A stretch of DNA of 64,000 nucleotides from Hoplostethus atlanticus. Its lineage: Eukaryota > Chordata > Actinopteri > Trachichthyiformes > Trachichthyidae. The DNA is taken from assembly GCA_034670405.1 (NCBI GenBank), contig JAXDDX010000090.1, forward strand, positions 522,501 through 586,500. Direction: 5' to 3'. This document shows positions 13,104 through 26,159 of this stretch, piece by piece (position 1 is the stretch's first letter; each line of letters begins with the position of its first letter). Under the pieces are notes generated by a model that was not told the DNA's origin, made no database searches, and saw only the letters and a program-made list of their open reading frames with translations. Both the position numbers and the translations under genes were made by a program.

Positions 13104-13193
13104 CTTGGCAATGGTTTCGTGGAACTTGAAGAGCGGGTCGAGGGTCACCGGTGACTCCGCTGAAAACTGGGCCTCTGACAGGAAACTGGTGGT
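13104..13193 (-). CDS. naaladl2: NAALADL2-like internal exon, end of M28-like domain
   Basis: This 90-bp (30-codon) exon has acceptor CTTTCGCCCCAG/ACC with a long upstream pyrimidine tract, and donor GCCAAG/GTATGA. It encodes TTSFLSEAQFSAESPVTLDP then LFKFHETIAK. SFLSEAxFS...DPxFxxHETIxK is recognisable as the NAALADL2 counterpart of the GCPII segment PLYHSVYETYELV, which carries zinc ligand His553. By alignment on the shared ET, the ligand position here is Phe. With the neighbouring exons, all five zinc ligands and the general base are gone. Both ends are in phase 0. A 0.7-kb inverted-repeat element starts about 65 bp upstream of the acceptor. The following exon, which should open the helical dimerisation domain, is not found between 1 and 13103. 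Confidence 0.87.
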
Positions 13194-13257
13194 CTGGGGC
13201 GAAAGAGAGAGGAACAAACAACTATCTGTTAGATATTTGGCGCGATATATGGCAGCC

Positions 13258-13975
13258 ACTGTGTGTCAGCGTCTCAAATGGGATAATCCAGCATCAAATA
13301 GAGATATTTAAATAACTAAATGTATATTTGTCTGGAAAAATAATTAAATGGATACAAAAATTATATCGAGTCATGATTCAAAGTTTGTGAACCCCATGTG
13401 CAATTATAGATATTTGATGTTTTTAACATGCAATCCTTATTTAATGAAAATCTTTACCATTCACCATATTTACCAATTTCATAATTTTTTTAAAGGAAAT
13501 TGTGCATGTAGTAAACATGAACGTATAAAGTTAAATTAGTGCAGGTGCAAAAATAAGTGAAGCTCCTCTTGCATTAGTTAAACCGAGTAGGTAGGTAGAA
13601 TCAGATGGGTTAATAATTGGGTGTGAGTCTAACCAATCAAAGGTAACAGATCCTTGGGTATGAGTTTGTGTGGCACTGTAAAACAGTAATTAGTAAAAAA
13701 AACCAAAAAAAAAAAAAACAACCCAAGAATAACACCCAGGGGTGAATTATAAATTATAAATAAAACTGAATTATAAATTATAAATAAAAAATAAATGGAT
13801 AAAAGCTGTGATTTGTGAGCAAAATAATAAATAAAATGGAAAGAAATAATTGAAATAGTAAACATTTATTTGTATCCCTTTAATTGATTTTTTTTCCCAC
13901 AGAAATATAAATGTATTTATTTAAATATCTCTATTTGATGTTGGATTATCCCATTTGAGATGCTGGCACACAATA
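13258..13975. mobile_element. Inverted-repeat DNA element (MITE-like), about 0.7 kb
   Basis: The sequence from 13261 (GTGTGTCAGCGTCTCAAATG) through GGGATAATCCAGCATCAAAT and AGAGATATTTAAATAA reappears in reverse complement at about 13915-13972 with only a few mismatches. The arms extend with more divergence to about 13340 and 13896. The interior is A/T-rich with an (A)n tract and a direct repeat of GAATTATAAATTATAAATAA at 13743 and 13769. The left arm starts about 65 bp from the acceptor of the exon at 13104-13193. The superfamily was not determined. Confidence 0.75.
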
Positions 13976-14168
13976 GACACCATACACCATCATCATTTGT
14001 GAGAAAAAAAGCTTTCCTCCTTTTCTCTTCCATTTTCTTATCTATTCTATTCTAGTTTGTTCTATTCCTAGAGTGGAGTAGCAGTGGAGTGATCTGTCAA
14101 GCTGGTGAAAGAAAACAACAGTAAACGCTCTCAGGGCCACAGAGCTGCCAGAATGTTTTGTTCAGCTG

Positions 14169-14169
<1 letters not shown>

Positions 14170-14207
<38 letters not shown>

Positions 14208-14251
14208 CCTGTATGCTGACACTTACAAAGTCATGTAACCGTGCACGCACG

Positions 14252-14286
<35 letters not shown>
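14170..14286. repeat. Two (CA)n microsatellites
   Basis: 14170-14205 is pure (CA)18. 14242-14286 is GCAC-GCAC followed by (CA)n. They are separated by 36 bp of unique sequence. Confidence 0.95.
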
Positions 14287-14289
<3 letters not shown>

Positions 14290-15495
14290 ACCCAAGTGTC
14301 ACCTTAACACACACTTCGTAACATCCCAAAACAAAACACACCTCGTAGCGACTTCAAAGACGTGATGCTGCTGCATTTATAGAAGAATTGCTTTTTTTTC
14401 ACGGAGTCAGATTAGGTAGCAGACAGCTAAGAATATCAAAGGCTCAAAGACACAATAGCTACACTATTTGTCCTGGGAGTGAAGAGAATACCAGACAACT
14501 CCAGTGTATTGGACTAGTTTCAGACCACATGCTTCATAAACAGTTGTGTTTCCTTTTGGAGAACCTCCTTAGCTCTTTTTCATCTATTTCACTACACTTA
14601 CATGCAGAGTAACCTTGCTATTGGTCATACTCCGGGTTAGGTCTTATTCAGATCGAGCTGTTTACATGAAACTTTGACACCATGAGATTGAGTTTCCCTG
14701 TTTCAATGAAAAAAACAGTTAACAGAACATTCTCCCTCCCTCCCTGTTAGTCAACAGTAACTCATTTAATATGGGAGTAAGCCAGGCATCTTAACCGGGT
14801 TTCTCTCGTTTGGTGGACCGTTCTTGATCTAAAACCGGTACACCTGCCACCCACTATCATATCCCAATTCAAAAGCACTTCAATCTTTTGCCTTGTCCAT
14901 TCACATTCTCAAAGGCACATGTAGACCCTCCATCTTGCAATTCTCTCAAGGATAAACCTCTATAACCTGTTTCGCCCACTTTATTTACACTGATTCACAT
15001 GGATTTAGCAGGTCAGACTATTTCATGGCAAGAGCAGCTGGTCCAGTGGCACTTGAAGTGCATCGGAAAGGCAATGGAAAGCATTGATAAGCTTGTCTTG
15101 CACTGTTATCATCAGACAAAAAAAAAGTTTAATATTATGTCATTAACCAATCAGTTGCGCCATAAAGTAATCAACCCTCTAAACAATCTTTTGCACATTT
15201 TGTTTATTATATCATGCTGTGATTGGGGTGCCTCAAAATGCCTAAATGTGTGAGGTGGAAATCTTAGAACTTTAACCTAGGTTCGTCCAACCTTAATGTC
15301 AATCATCAACAGACACAAAAGAACCATTCACAAACATTACATGGGAGCTTATATAGTTCTAATCTAACTACACTAAAACAATAAAAGGATTAAGACAATA
15401 AAACAAAAAGTAGAGAAGTCAAAGGTGAAGGAGGACACCAGTTTGACCTAAGACTGACCCAAGAATAAACCAGAAACAGGAGATAATAAAATAAT

Positions 15496-15840
15496 TAAAG
15501 GGTCACTCTCAGGAACCAATCTATGTGGTGTTAGCATAATATGCTACATGTAGTGGTTAAGATCGACTCACCAACGATGGCTGAGCCTCTTCACCATTTA
15601 CTGACATAACCTTAAAGGATTTCTGGGTAATGAAGTCCTCAACATTCAAACTGTTACCTCTCACTGCCATTTGGGGCCGCCAACGTGAGAAGTTGCCTAG
15701 TGCAGCTTTATAATGATTGGGGAAAAAAGCAGCTAAAAATTGGAGGAAATCATTAATCATACCCAGGAAAAACAGTCTGGGGTGCACATAACCAACAACC
15801 TCAATCAAGCAAATTGACAGCCACAGTGGGTGCACATATG
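15496..15840. repeat. Interspersed repeat, family A (TTAAAG-ended)
   Basis: It starts TTAAAGGGTCACTCTCAGG. Segment 15564-15645 (CTCACCAACGATGGCTGAGC ... CTGGGTAATGAAGTCCTC) is the reverse complement of a similar block at 47842-47940. This shared pair defines a dispersed teleost repeat. Confidence 0.55.
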
Positions 15841-15859
15841 GAGAGTAGAAATTTTACTT

Positions 15860-15952
15860 AATAATTCACATATTTATTCCAAGAAGGCACAACCAGAAAG
15901 TTGTGTGCAGCCTTTTTTTGTGTGCTGGCTCTGAATAAATATGTGAATTATT
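15860..15952. repeat. Hairpin with 20-bp perfect stem
   Basis: 15860-15879 (AATAATTCACATATTTATTC) pairs perfectly with 15933-15952. A nested smaller hairpin, GCACAAC/GTTGTGTGC, sits in the 53-nt loop. Confidence 0.85.
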
Positions 15953-16246
15953 GAGCGCAACATCTGCCTCGGAGTATGGCCCCATTCTGGATGTCAAGCT
16001 GAATCCAGGCATTCACACCCACAAAGAAACCTCACCGCCTAGATTCAAGCGGACGAGTTTGTGGTGTGTTCTCCTGAAGCCATGGGTCGAACAATTCTGT
16101 TTGAACCCAGCAGCTTTCTGTAGTTTTCAGTCCCTACAGTCAAACTGGGTTTTTCTGCAACAGATTTACTTGAGGTTACAATTGGAATTATGATGATGCA
16201 AAAATACTCGGTCCTCTTGTTACTCCTGACTGGGATCGCACGCACA

Positions 16247-16855
16247 CCGGTGTTGGGCCACTATCACTCATTAATCCTAATCCTCCATTAATCATTTCAA
16301 AAGTAATAGCATTACTGTAATGATCACTCCCTGAGAGCTTGTATTTTTTCTGCTCATTGCTTTTACGTTACGTCCACAAAACAACGGCGTTGGCGTCCTC
16401 TCTCACCTTAAAAAAATATCAGGATAACTCGATCACCTCGCCTTTGTGTTTCTCTGTGAATGATCAAGGAAAACCGAGTAGCGCAGCAGGCACCGCAAGC
16501 AGCAGGATTTAAGTACCTAAATTCTGTTTCCATTCATTTTACACACATCCACATACATTTGCACATTTCGGCGTTTCGTGTAGCCGGTGACCGCTGTTGG
16601 CTGCTCGCTGCTCGACCTTTTTAAGTCCAATTTGAGCGACCTTCACGAGTTCGGTGTCATGAAACAAGATTCAACGTGTTATTTGCGCAGGAAATACGCT
16701 TTGCAGGCCTACTTGTACAACTGAGAACGATGCTTCTGTCATTTAATTAAGTATCTTTTTTGATCGGTAACTGTAATACTATTACTGAAACTGAACCAGT
16801 AATTTGTTACAGTACTCATTGCCCGGAGAAGTAACATATTACTGTAATTTGACAC
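16247..16855. repeat. Possible hAT-type nonautonomous element
   Basis: The left end CCGGTGTTGGGCCACTATCA and internal AAAAGTAATAGCATTACTGT, with the right end GTAACATATTACTGTAATTT, resemble the GTTGGGC...GTAATTAGTTAC ends of common fish hAT elements. No clean 8-bp duplication was confirmed. Confidence 0.35.
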
Positions 16856-17789
16856 CTACAAAGACAAGCACACACACTCTCCACAGCAGCTCTTGTACAC
16901 TCCCCAGCACCTCATAAACACCTGCTGACTCTATATAGTGTCATTAGCTGTGGAAACCCGGTGCTAGGCAGCAGGCCAAATCAAGCACTCTGTTCTACTT
17001 CACAGAGCTGGGATGAAGGGTTTTGGAGAGCTAAAGCCTTAAAACAAAGAGAGAGCCAGCCAGGATCAAAGATACCTGAGTCCCATTCACTTTGTACTTG
17101 GAGCCCTTTGTACCTCTCAGCTCCCCCTCACTTTGTCTTTCTCAATACAGACTACCTCTCTCTGCCTTGATCTCAGCACTTCGGCTCGCTCTCCCCTTTC
17201 TCCCCGCTTTCGTTCTGTATCTCTGTCTCGCAAATACCTTCCCCCCTCTGTCTCTTTCTCGAGCTGGGTTTATGGCCAAGTGTTTTATGAGAATTGTGAG
17301 GTTTTGAATTAGAAACGCTAAATGGAAATTTTGCTAAAATCCTCTCAACATGGCAAGGAAGTTTTTCACAAATTGATTTTGTCAAGGAAATAATAACTAC
17401 GTGGCGTGATCAGTCAAGTATCTGTCCATCACGACCTCTCAGAAATGTTACACCCACTCACTCCCATGTATGGTTATACAGAGTTGTATGACCATTAGTT
17501 GGCAATTTCTTAGATTTCATTTTGCATTTGTTTTCATCTGAAGAAAGCATGTATTACAGCCAACATTATCCGACGCTAAAGAACAAATCAACTTCACTAG
17601 TCGATCCTTGAAAGGCTTTCCGTTTTTCTGGTCAATGTGTTTTTTGACCTTCAGGAAGCTGATCTATTCACTTCAACCCAGCTGATGGAAACACATTTTA
17701 TTTACTTTATTTCAAAAGTTTGTGCAAATTTTACAGTTGGATGGAACCTACGGCTACAGAGACTGGAGAGTTGCCGGTATTACATAACC

Positions 17790-17850
17790 AAAGTGCCCTT
17801 GATCGAGGCACCGAATGCCAAACCGCTCCAGGTCACTGCACTGTGAACGG
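17790..17850 (+). repeat. SINE central-domain fragment
   Basis: GTGCCCTTGATCGAGGCACC followed by AACCGCTCCAGG is a diverged copy of the central domain seen in the SINE at 5255. Confidence 0.5.
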
Positions 17851-19869
17851 CCCAGTTCTCTCACCTTTTTGATGAAGCTGCGCACATGTAGGAGTTACAG
17901 TATGTGCATTTGTGCATCTAGGAAAGGATATGCTGAAGAACAAAGTCCAGTTGCTGTTTGTATATTGGCAAATAATCTCGTTATGCATCCAGATTTGTCT
18001 TAATGTTAAGAATTAGTATTGTAATCCATTTGAATTAGAATTGAGTTTCCATCTAAAAGTAGTTTTAATGGAACCAATATCGGGACAGGGATGGAGCCAA
18101 AATCCAAATTCACTGCAACCGCCACTTGCACAAAATTAGAGCAGAAACGCTGAGCCACAACCACACAAACATCCACTCAGTGTTAACCTGTGTGATGGCG
18201 CTTCAGACGGAAAGTGGCTCTCCAGCGCCAAGGACTGTGATGATAGATTTGGACCGCAGAAAGTATTCTACTCATCGTCCTCTCTCGACTCAGATGCGCT
18301 CGGAAAATTGCGCGGAATGCCTGAAGCAGGTAATGGGGCATGGCATCGAATGGCAGGCAGAGCTTGGGAAAAAAAGAATGTTTTCATAATGAAATACCCA
18401 TTGTTCAGGAACACACGCGACCATTTAGCGGACACTTTTTATCCAGCGCCTCGCTCGATCCACTGAGCTACACAAGGAATAGAACCCCCTAGCCCTGGCA
18501 TCACTACTTCTGCCACCGCTACTTCTAATGCAATACATGAATTGACCAATGTACAGAGAACAGGAAATGTATCCTTCCACGTATCCCTCCTAGATACACA
18601 CACACATTAATTCACACTCTTCAGTCATCTCATGATAACCCATCTGATGTCTTACAACAACAAGACTGATAGAGTTGATTAGGTTTCGCTGTTAAAAAAG
18701 CTAAATCTGATAGCATTACTAACCGTTAAGTGCACATATGTTTTCTTCGACTTGAATTAAATGATCGTTCGCCATATTTTCTCATCCCTTCAAGTGTGCA
18801 CATTGAAAAAGCTTCGCTATACGTCTACTTCACTCACTATGCATACCCTCGCGTCGTAAAATCCACCCTAAAAGACTAAAGGAAGGCTGTTTCATGTATT
18901 GTTTTCACAAAGCCACTCTCTACGAACAGCCCCAAACATTAATGTATTGTTTATGAGCTAGACAGCATCCCTGTAGAGGCCTTTGTGACAACTGATGAAA
19001 GCGAGAGCCGAGAAAACACAGAGGTGAAGACGCTTCGGAACCGCGAAACGAAAGAAAGAAAGAAATGAAAAGGAAGCCATGGCGCTCGCATCGAGGTACA
19101 AGCACTTTTATCAAGGTGTTCGACTGAAAAGGATTGGTTGAAAAAACAAGAAGATGGCGGAAAGTGTTGAAGTGTACCAAACCACTTAGTTAATTTCTGC
19201 ATCAGATACCAGATGGAGTCTGATCTAGATCCCTTAAAGTAGGATATAGTACTAGATAAATGCTACTCGATACTAGCGAAAATGTGCACGCCCGCGCACA
19301 CACACACACTTGAAGCACACTCAAAAGGATATATGCAAGCACGCATTCCCATGAATGGTACATACAACACACATACTGAACATATGCATGCATTCAAGCA
19401 CACACGCACACATATAGGCATCTTCAGTAGGGTTGTACCAGTATTGACATTGACAGTATTGACCGATATTGACATTTTTTGGATTGAAGCTGCCCATAGC
19501 AATTTTCATGGCAACAAATTACAAGGATTCAGTGTCCCCACCCGCCAGAATTTTATTCAGGGTGGAAAAGCCTCTTTTAGACCATGGGACACTAAAGCAG
19601 TCCATTGAAATCTAGGACTGTCATAGAGGGGGAGGGTGTTGCGATCAGAGAGGAAGAGAGATAATGATACAGAGTGAGAAAGAAAGACAGGAGATAGGCG
19701 AGTGAGAGACAGAGAGCTAATGAGAGGCTGAGGGAGAGAGAGCGATAGAGTGAGGATGAGCGATTGAGGAAGGGGGATGAAAGAGAAAAGACTGGAGAAG
19801 AAAAATTCGAAATGCTAAAGCGCTGAGAGTGTGTGAGAGAGAGGTTAATGTGGTGAGTTCACGTGAAAT

Positions 19870-19871
<2 letters not shown>

Positions 19872-19910
<39 letters not shown>
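19872..19910. repeat. (CA)n microsatellite
   Basis: About 19-20 CA units next to a purine-rich GAGAGA stretch (19625-19780). Confidence 0.95.
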
Positions 19911-19911
<1 letters not shown>

Positions 19912-20649
19912 CCTTCACTTTTATCGCTCCGGGAAAAAACAAAAAGAGAGAGAGAAAGAAGCCGCATTGTCAAGCTTAGTTCCACCTCAGTTGGATTCTC
20001 ATTGATTTTTTTTTTCTTCTTCAGGCTCCCCTCTCTTTATCTTTTTCTCTCGCGCCCTGTCTTTCCTGGTGCTGGATGTAATTGGATTCCCTCACTGTAA
20101 AACTATGGGTTTGAAACTCTGCTGAAGGGGGGGGGGGATACAGCGTGGCCCGGCAGCCACTCGTGCTTGTAAAGTAAGCTGTAGAGATGAACAGTTGAAA
20201 GAGCCGGTTCTGCCAGCAAACATTTGCAGCTAGCTGTCATTGACCATGTCTGACCAGGTAATAGCTCATATCCCGGGTTTATATGATTCACATAGATTCA
20301 ACACAATCAATCACAATAACACCAGGGAAACTAAGCTGAATGGAAACAGTAAAAAAAACAAACAAGATAAGGTGTACAGGTGAGTAAAATTGGGATATTT
20401 CGGTTCAGGTTTCGGTTCTGGGGGGGTGGGGTCAAAAACTCCCCACCTGTTGTGAATTTCAAGACACTCCCAATCAAATTAAAGCCTGTTACCTAAAACA
20501 TGTATAGTTTAATGTGGCTCGTAAATCGCAACTCTAAACCATCAGCTACTTGAAATCATCAAGTTTGTTCATTTGCTCATAAATCCATGACGAATGATAT
20601 CTCACCAGAAACCTAATATTGCCTCACGTCACGGTGTTCCAAAATGACA

Positions 20650-20755
20650 ATGGAGTTTGAGTTTCTGTAGGTGGCGCTCTTTTCTTTGTCTCTTCAGCCA
20701 CGGTGGCTATCGCTGCTACATACTAACTACCCAGTTCTTCTTCTGTTGATTCCAA
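20650..20755 (+). repeat. Interspersed repeat B, copy 1
   Basis: GAGTTTCTGTAGGTGGCGCT through CTTCAGCCACGGTGGCTATC and AACTACCCAGTTCTTCT occurs again in reverse complement at 30775-30880 with few differences. Confidence 0.75.
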
Positions 20756-22559
20756 AAAAAGAAAAAAATATGGAAAAGCATGACTTCCTGTGCACCAGAG
20801 GATGTTTCCTACCTGACACCGGGTGTTTAGAACCGCAGATGGAAAAGCTTTCATGAACTGACTAGAGGTTGAATCACTGTTGTGTTAAATCAGATAGAAA
20901 GAAGCTAAACGGACATTTATGTAATGCTAATGTAAGAGTAAACCTTTAAGAGCCACCTTAAGAAAGAGTGTGTTCTTAGCCAGCATGTGGAGTGAATCCA
21001 AACTTCAACGGAGGTTTAGTCTGGATGGTGTTTAATTAGAGATGTGACCTGAAGCAAAGTACAGCAACACCTGGTGGATTTCATCATATTCCAGCATCGA
21101 TAGTCCAAATCTGACTCAATAGCACAATGAGCGAGTGTGGCGTATTCATACATCATATATGCTGGAGTTGATGGAGCGTACAGTACCAATACAGACTCAC
21201 ATACATACAGTACAGACTTGCACAGATAAGAGCCTTTCTTTCAACAGAGGACTGAGAGAAAGAGATTGCATGTGTTCCAAATAAACTCTTACATAGTATT
21301 TATATAAATAAAGCTTTACGGGCGAGTCTAGAAGTTGCGTGCAAGGCTTCAGTGGGGGTCAAGCACGAACGCGGGAAAGGCAGGCGGGTTTGAAATTTTA
21401 AAATCTTTCCATTTGACGAGGTCGGCAGTAAAATATTTAGAACTGCAGCGTTTCAAACTGCCTCGAGACTCTCTCTTAAAAGCAAAATCCACCATAAAAC
21501 AGTTTGGTCTTCCTTTGTGAACACCAAGCCTCTGCTACAAATGAGAGCCGAGACCATGGATGCATAGCAAGACTACCATATTGTGTTTTTAATGTCTCCA
21601 TCCTTTGGAAGATTATTTCTCAGTAATCTATGTCTGATTTTGTCGGATCCCAAAGCTCCAAAAATCACTCCTCCTTTCCTCCACTGACCTGAAAAGTGAT
21701 GTTAGTGCCGCTATGTTGCTTGCTGTCCCAACAAGTGTATCCTATCCAGGAAGTCTTTTTCAGTTTTAACAGTTAACGTCACGTACAGGAAAACCAGTGT
21801 GTGCAGTGTAAGCTGGGTGTGCATCACAATTTTGCTCAGCTACGCGACGTATTGTGGGCTCGGGCTACGTCGGTTCACTTCATCAATAGCAGATGTCCAG
21901 TTTTGACCATGGAGTAGCAAATAAGCTGTCCCAAATGGCCTCAGTCCCTCCTCCCCTGGTCTCCTCCAAGTTACTTCCTGCAATAGAGTTCAGATAAGGA
22001 CGTGATGGGTAACCCAATACTGAATAGAGGATGTTCCCTCTTTTTAATCCAGTGACCTTTTCCTCAACCCTCATTTATCATGTTCCTTTACTGACATTTC
22101 TCCATCATCCACCGTTAATCTCTTTCCATCCCTCCTTCCATGCTTCTTGCATCGTTGCTCCACTTGCCTCTTCATTCCTCTTGCTCCATCCATCCATCAT
22201 CTCTCTACGTCTTTCTCTCCCTCCTTCTCCATTCATCTCTCCTCCCTTCTATCTCTACCTCCCTCTCTCCTTCTCAGTATCACTCATCTTTCCATTCCTC
22301 CGCATCTCTCCTCCTTCCTCCTCACCCTCTCCACCCATCCCTCATTGTCTCCATTGTTCCTCTGTCTTCCTCTATCCGTCCTCATCCTCCATTTCTTCTT
22401 TGGTGCTTCTATCATCGTAGAAGGATCTAAGGGAGGGAGGCAGCGGAGCCGAGCGAGGCCCGGTTAATAATCTCGATTTTTCTCAATGCCCACGTCTTGT
22501 AAGGGCCCGACAGACCCAAGTACACACTCACACACACGTACACACAAGCATGAAGGCCC

Positions 22560-22870
22560 TTGCTTTATTTGTGAGGCCATCCCCTCAATTTACATCCCAG
22601 AGTTTCTTGTCCTGAACTCGATTGAACCCTTACCCTAGTGTTAAAGTAATAATCTGTGTCATGTCCATGGATTTGATCTGTTTCACTACTTGATATAACA
22701 CAATAGTGAATAGCCAGATCTGAAAGCAATGAGCACCAACGCACCAAAAGGGAGGGAAAAAAATAAAAAAATAAACACAAATCCTAATTCTAATCTTAAC
22801 GCTAATCCCTAAACTAACCCATTGTAGAAATTCCTTATCATTCTATCCTTGTGAGACATTTGGTCTACAC
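22560..22870. repeat. TAACCC/GTGAGG interspersed repeat, second copy
   Basis: TTATTTGTGAGGCCATCCCC, CTAATTCTAATCTTAACGCT and CCTTGTGAGACATTTGGTCT match the layout of the repeat at 5940-6240. Confidence 0.5.
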
Positions 22871-22911
22871 TCCATCTCTGTGGCAGTTATCTGATTATAC
22901 CCCAGGGCACC

Positions 22912-23052
<141 letters not shown>

Positions 23053-25368
23053 AAACCGAGAGAGAGTCAGAGAGAGAGAGATGAATGTGAATTTGACTGG
23101 GATAGAGCCAAAGATGGAGAGACTTCCAGAGAGAGGCAGGAGGGCTGAGATGGAGACGAGAGTAGTGACAGTGCCGGGATCAATAGAAGAGTGTGTGGAT
23201 GTGTCGAGATATTCATTTGCATTCTGCCGGGGCGTAAGCACAAACACTCTCTTTTTTCTCTCTTTCTGCCTCTCTATCTGCACCTCCCTCTCTGCCTCCC
23301 TTCTCCTCTAGACGTGGTTTACCACTGGGTGTCACTGGGGGAACAGAAGAGCAGGCGGCGCCAACCTGCTGAGTCTTAACTCACCCTCCTATGGAGAGCG
23401 TCTGCGCGGTGAAAGTCAAACCCCGATAGCGGCTCAAGGCTTGTGGTCCGTTCACGTTTTAATTAAGGCGTTATTGAAAATGAAGGCTCTATTATTAGCA
23501 GGTTCAATTTACATTTTGAATCGAGCGGGTTGGAAATTACTTGACCCCATCCCTGGTACTGATGTAGCCACTGTAGAGTCGTTACAGGCTTTATCCTGCA
23601 TGCTGCTGTGCAGTGGGGGTGGGGGACTCCTAACATCCAGCATTGTCTACATTGACAGTGAACAGCGAACGCAGCAAGCGGGGGAGTCGCCCTGGCCGCA
23701 TTGTTTCTCCCGCCTTCAAACCGAGGCCATTGGGCGGGAAAACATCCTGGTGTTACACCCTGTATTTTTGCAGTAGCAATGCAGCCACTCTCCTATGATA
23801 TGCATGTACATATCTGGGTCTGTTGATTACACAAGATTAAACAATTAAGTCATAAATAAATTGTTCATGACAAGGAACCGCAAAAGTAAAAGCTGTGGAT
23901 GTTAATCGTGTTTAATTTGATTGTTAATAAACCCGTAGTCTGGCTAATTCTTGGTCAAATGCTCAGGAGGATGACTTGTGATTTACGCTGTAAATTCAAT
24001 TAGAATTGGCACAGCTGTCAGAACTAATTTTATGTTCATTTTTACAGCATTAGACAAAGAATAACGTTTTGCAAACTATCAAATGTTTTTTTCTATTTAT
24101 AGTTTAGATCCTCGTTGATTTTCATTGAAAAAAATAGGAAAAAGACCCAGGAAAGGAAATAAAGTTGACCACCACACTGAAAGCTTATTGGTTCCCATTC
24201 TGTTCAGATCATGTCAAGAAAAAATAATATTCACTCACTTGTAGTATGTTAGGAACCAGTGGGCATAATCTTACGATGGCTACCACAAAGTTTACCCTTT
24301 TTCCTCCGCTGGGGGGGGGGGGGGAGTTGAGCCCCGGCATCTCTTATTTTACAAATTAAGCACTGACCTCTACCATAGCTACCACTGCAGTGCTAATGCA
24401 GGACTTCGGTGACTTAGGTGAATGATGCTGACCAGGGTGGCATTAGAGTATAGTTATTTGGTCTGCATGCTACACTGCTTTAAAAAAGCGACCAGTTCGA
24501 TATTAACCTTTTGAGAAGATTTTCAGATCAGCCTACACATTCAGTAAACCTGCTGCAGTGCAGACGGCAAACGGCTAGAGCAGCCGATCTGTAAAAGACA
24601 CTGAGATACTGACACTGAATGTTGATGACTGAATTGCCATGCTTTTAAATCGGATGCACTGCCAGCTGGTAATGACAGGGTTGCATGCCCTTTAATTCTA
24701 GAACATATCATTAGGACAATCATACATGTTGAATCGGTCCTGGTCCGATAGGCTTCTGGCACTCTGACAGTAAAATTGTTGAAAAACTGCAGATGTCTAC
24801 TCTGCTTGATGGTGGAGAATTTAGTGGAGTCTTTCTTTATTTACCCCTGGGAGGTCAGCTGAGCAAACTCAAGAGCGGATTCAGGTCTTTTTTCCCCCCA
24901 GAAATGCTCTGCTGGCGTTGTCACACCTGTGAGTCGCCCATGCGACCTTTTTTTTGTTTTCAGAACCTTTGTTTATTTGGGGCAAGTTCACCGAGCGCGC
25001 TTATTCAGCAACACTCACCTGGAGCTTCCCCATACAGCCACAGTCCATATCTCTACACTGCTGAACAGCACCAGTGGAACAGTCAGTCGTCATTCTAACG
25101 AAGGACATAATGCTGGCGGTGCTTGATGGAGGGGAGAGCCCTGATTTTTCCATCTGGCCCAGAGATTTGTTGCTCTATTTACATGGCGGTTTGTTGACAG
25201 AATACACACTATAGCATCATCTCACGCAGCGCTCAGCTTTTCAAGACGCACCTTAACAAACATCGTTCCTGCACCAGTACTGTAGCAGCCACTGTGGAGG
25301 ATTCTTTCTTGAAAGTTGTAGTACTGCGTTGCAATAAAGCAGAAATGAATTGGCACTATTCTTAAATA

Positions 25369-26159
25369 TTTTAAAGCTGCAATAGGCAAGATTTTATGGA
25401 AAAATACATCTGTCATCTGTCATCAGTCTAAAATCACAAATTGGGGCCGCACCAGCAAAGAGCATCCCATCCCTCCAGATTTGAGATGCCATAGATTTGC
25501 CATATTTGCGCAAATAAATCTCAGGTGTCGTGTATGGACACTGGCAGGAAGAGTGAGAGTGACGAAGACAGTGGACCGTAGACCAAAACTACAAGAGAGT
25601 ATTTAAAGTTAACATAAGCGATTTATATTGCCACTAGAGGGAGCACTATATGGGCTAACTAAATCAAAACAAAGTTGACGCTTCAAACACACCCCCTCCA
25701 CCTCCCCTGGCCCAAGTTGAAGAAAGAAACATGCCTACCAGCGTACGGTGGCCAGCTAGGCATTAAGGCAGTTTTTCTTTCACTTTTTAAGTGAATGATG
25801 TCAAGTGACGAGGAAGTATTTTAAGCAAGATAAGGTAACCTGATGATGCATCAGCGTCAGCATGCTGCGCCTCCATCTGCAGCAATGCCACACATGCTAT
25901 GGTGTGTGTGGAAAGTACAGAGATTCACAGACTCGGAGAGTGCTGCGGCCAGGAACCAGCCCTCTGCCTCAGCCGAGGACCATTGTCCCGGGAGCTGGGT
26001 TAGAGACAACAGAGTGTAGAAAACACTGAAAACACGCACAGGGGCTGAGAATGACACTGTGATCTTGGCACTCGACTGTATCCTCAGATAGCATATGGTT
26101 ACTTAAATGTTTTAGAAATGTCAAATAAGTCAAGAATCTCAATTATTGCATCTTTAAAT
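25369..26159. mobile_element. MITE-like element, TTTAAAGCTGCAATA ends
   Basis: The left end TTTTAAAGCTGCAATAGGCA-AGATTTTA is mirrored by the right end, whose complement reads ATTTAAAGATGCAATAATTG-AGATTCTT. Ends of the form TTAAAGxTGCAxTAGGCAAG recur at 46013 and (reverse) 48196, so this is a family. The interior includes GCCACTAGAGGGAGCACTA, another widespread fish repeat motif. Confidence 0.5.

Noticed and set aside
22031..22467. Three overlapping 96-129-codon frames rich in Ser/Leu/Pro/His
   Set aside because: All three frames are open because the DNA is a pyrimidine-rich TCC/CTC tract; composition artefact.
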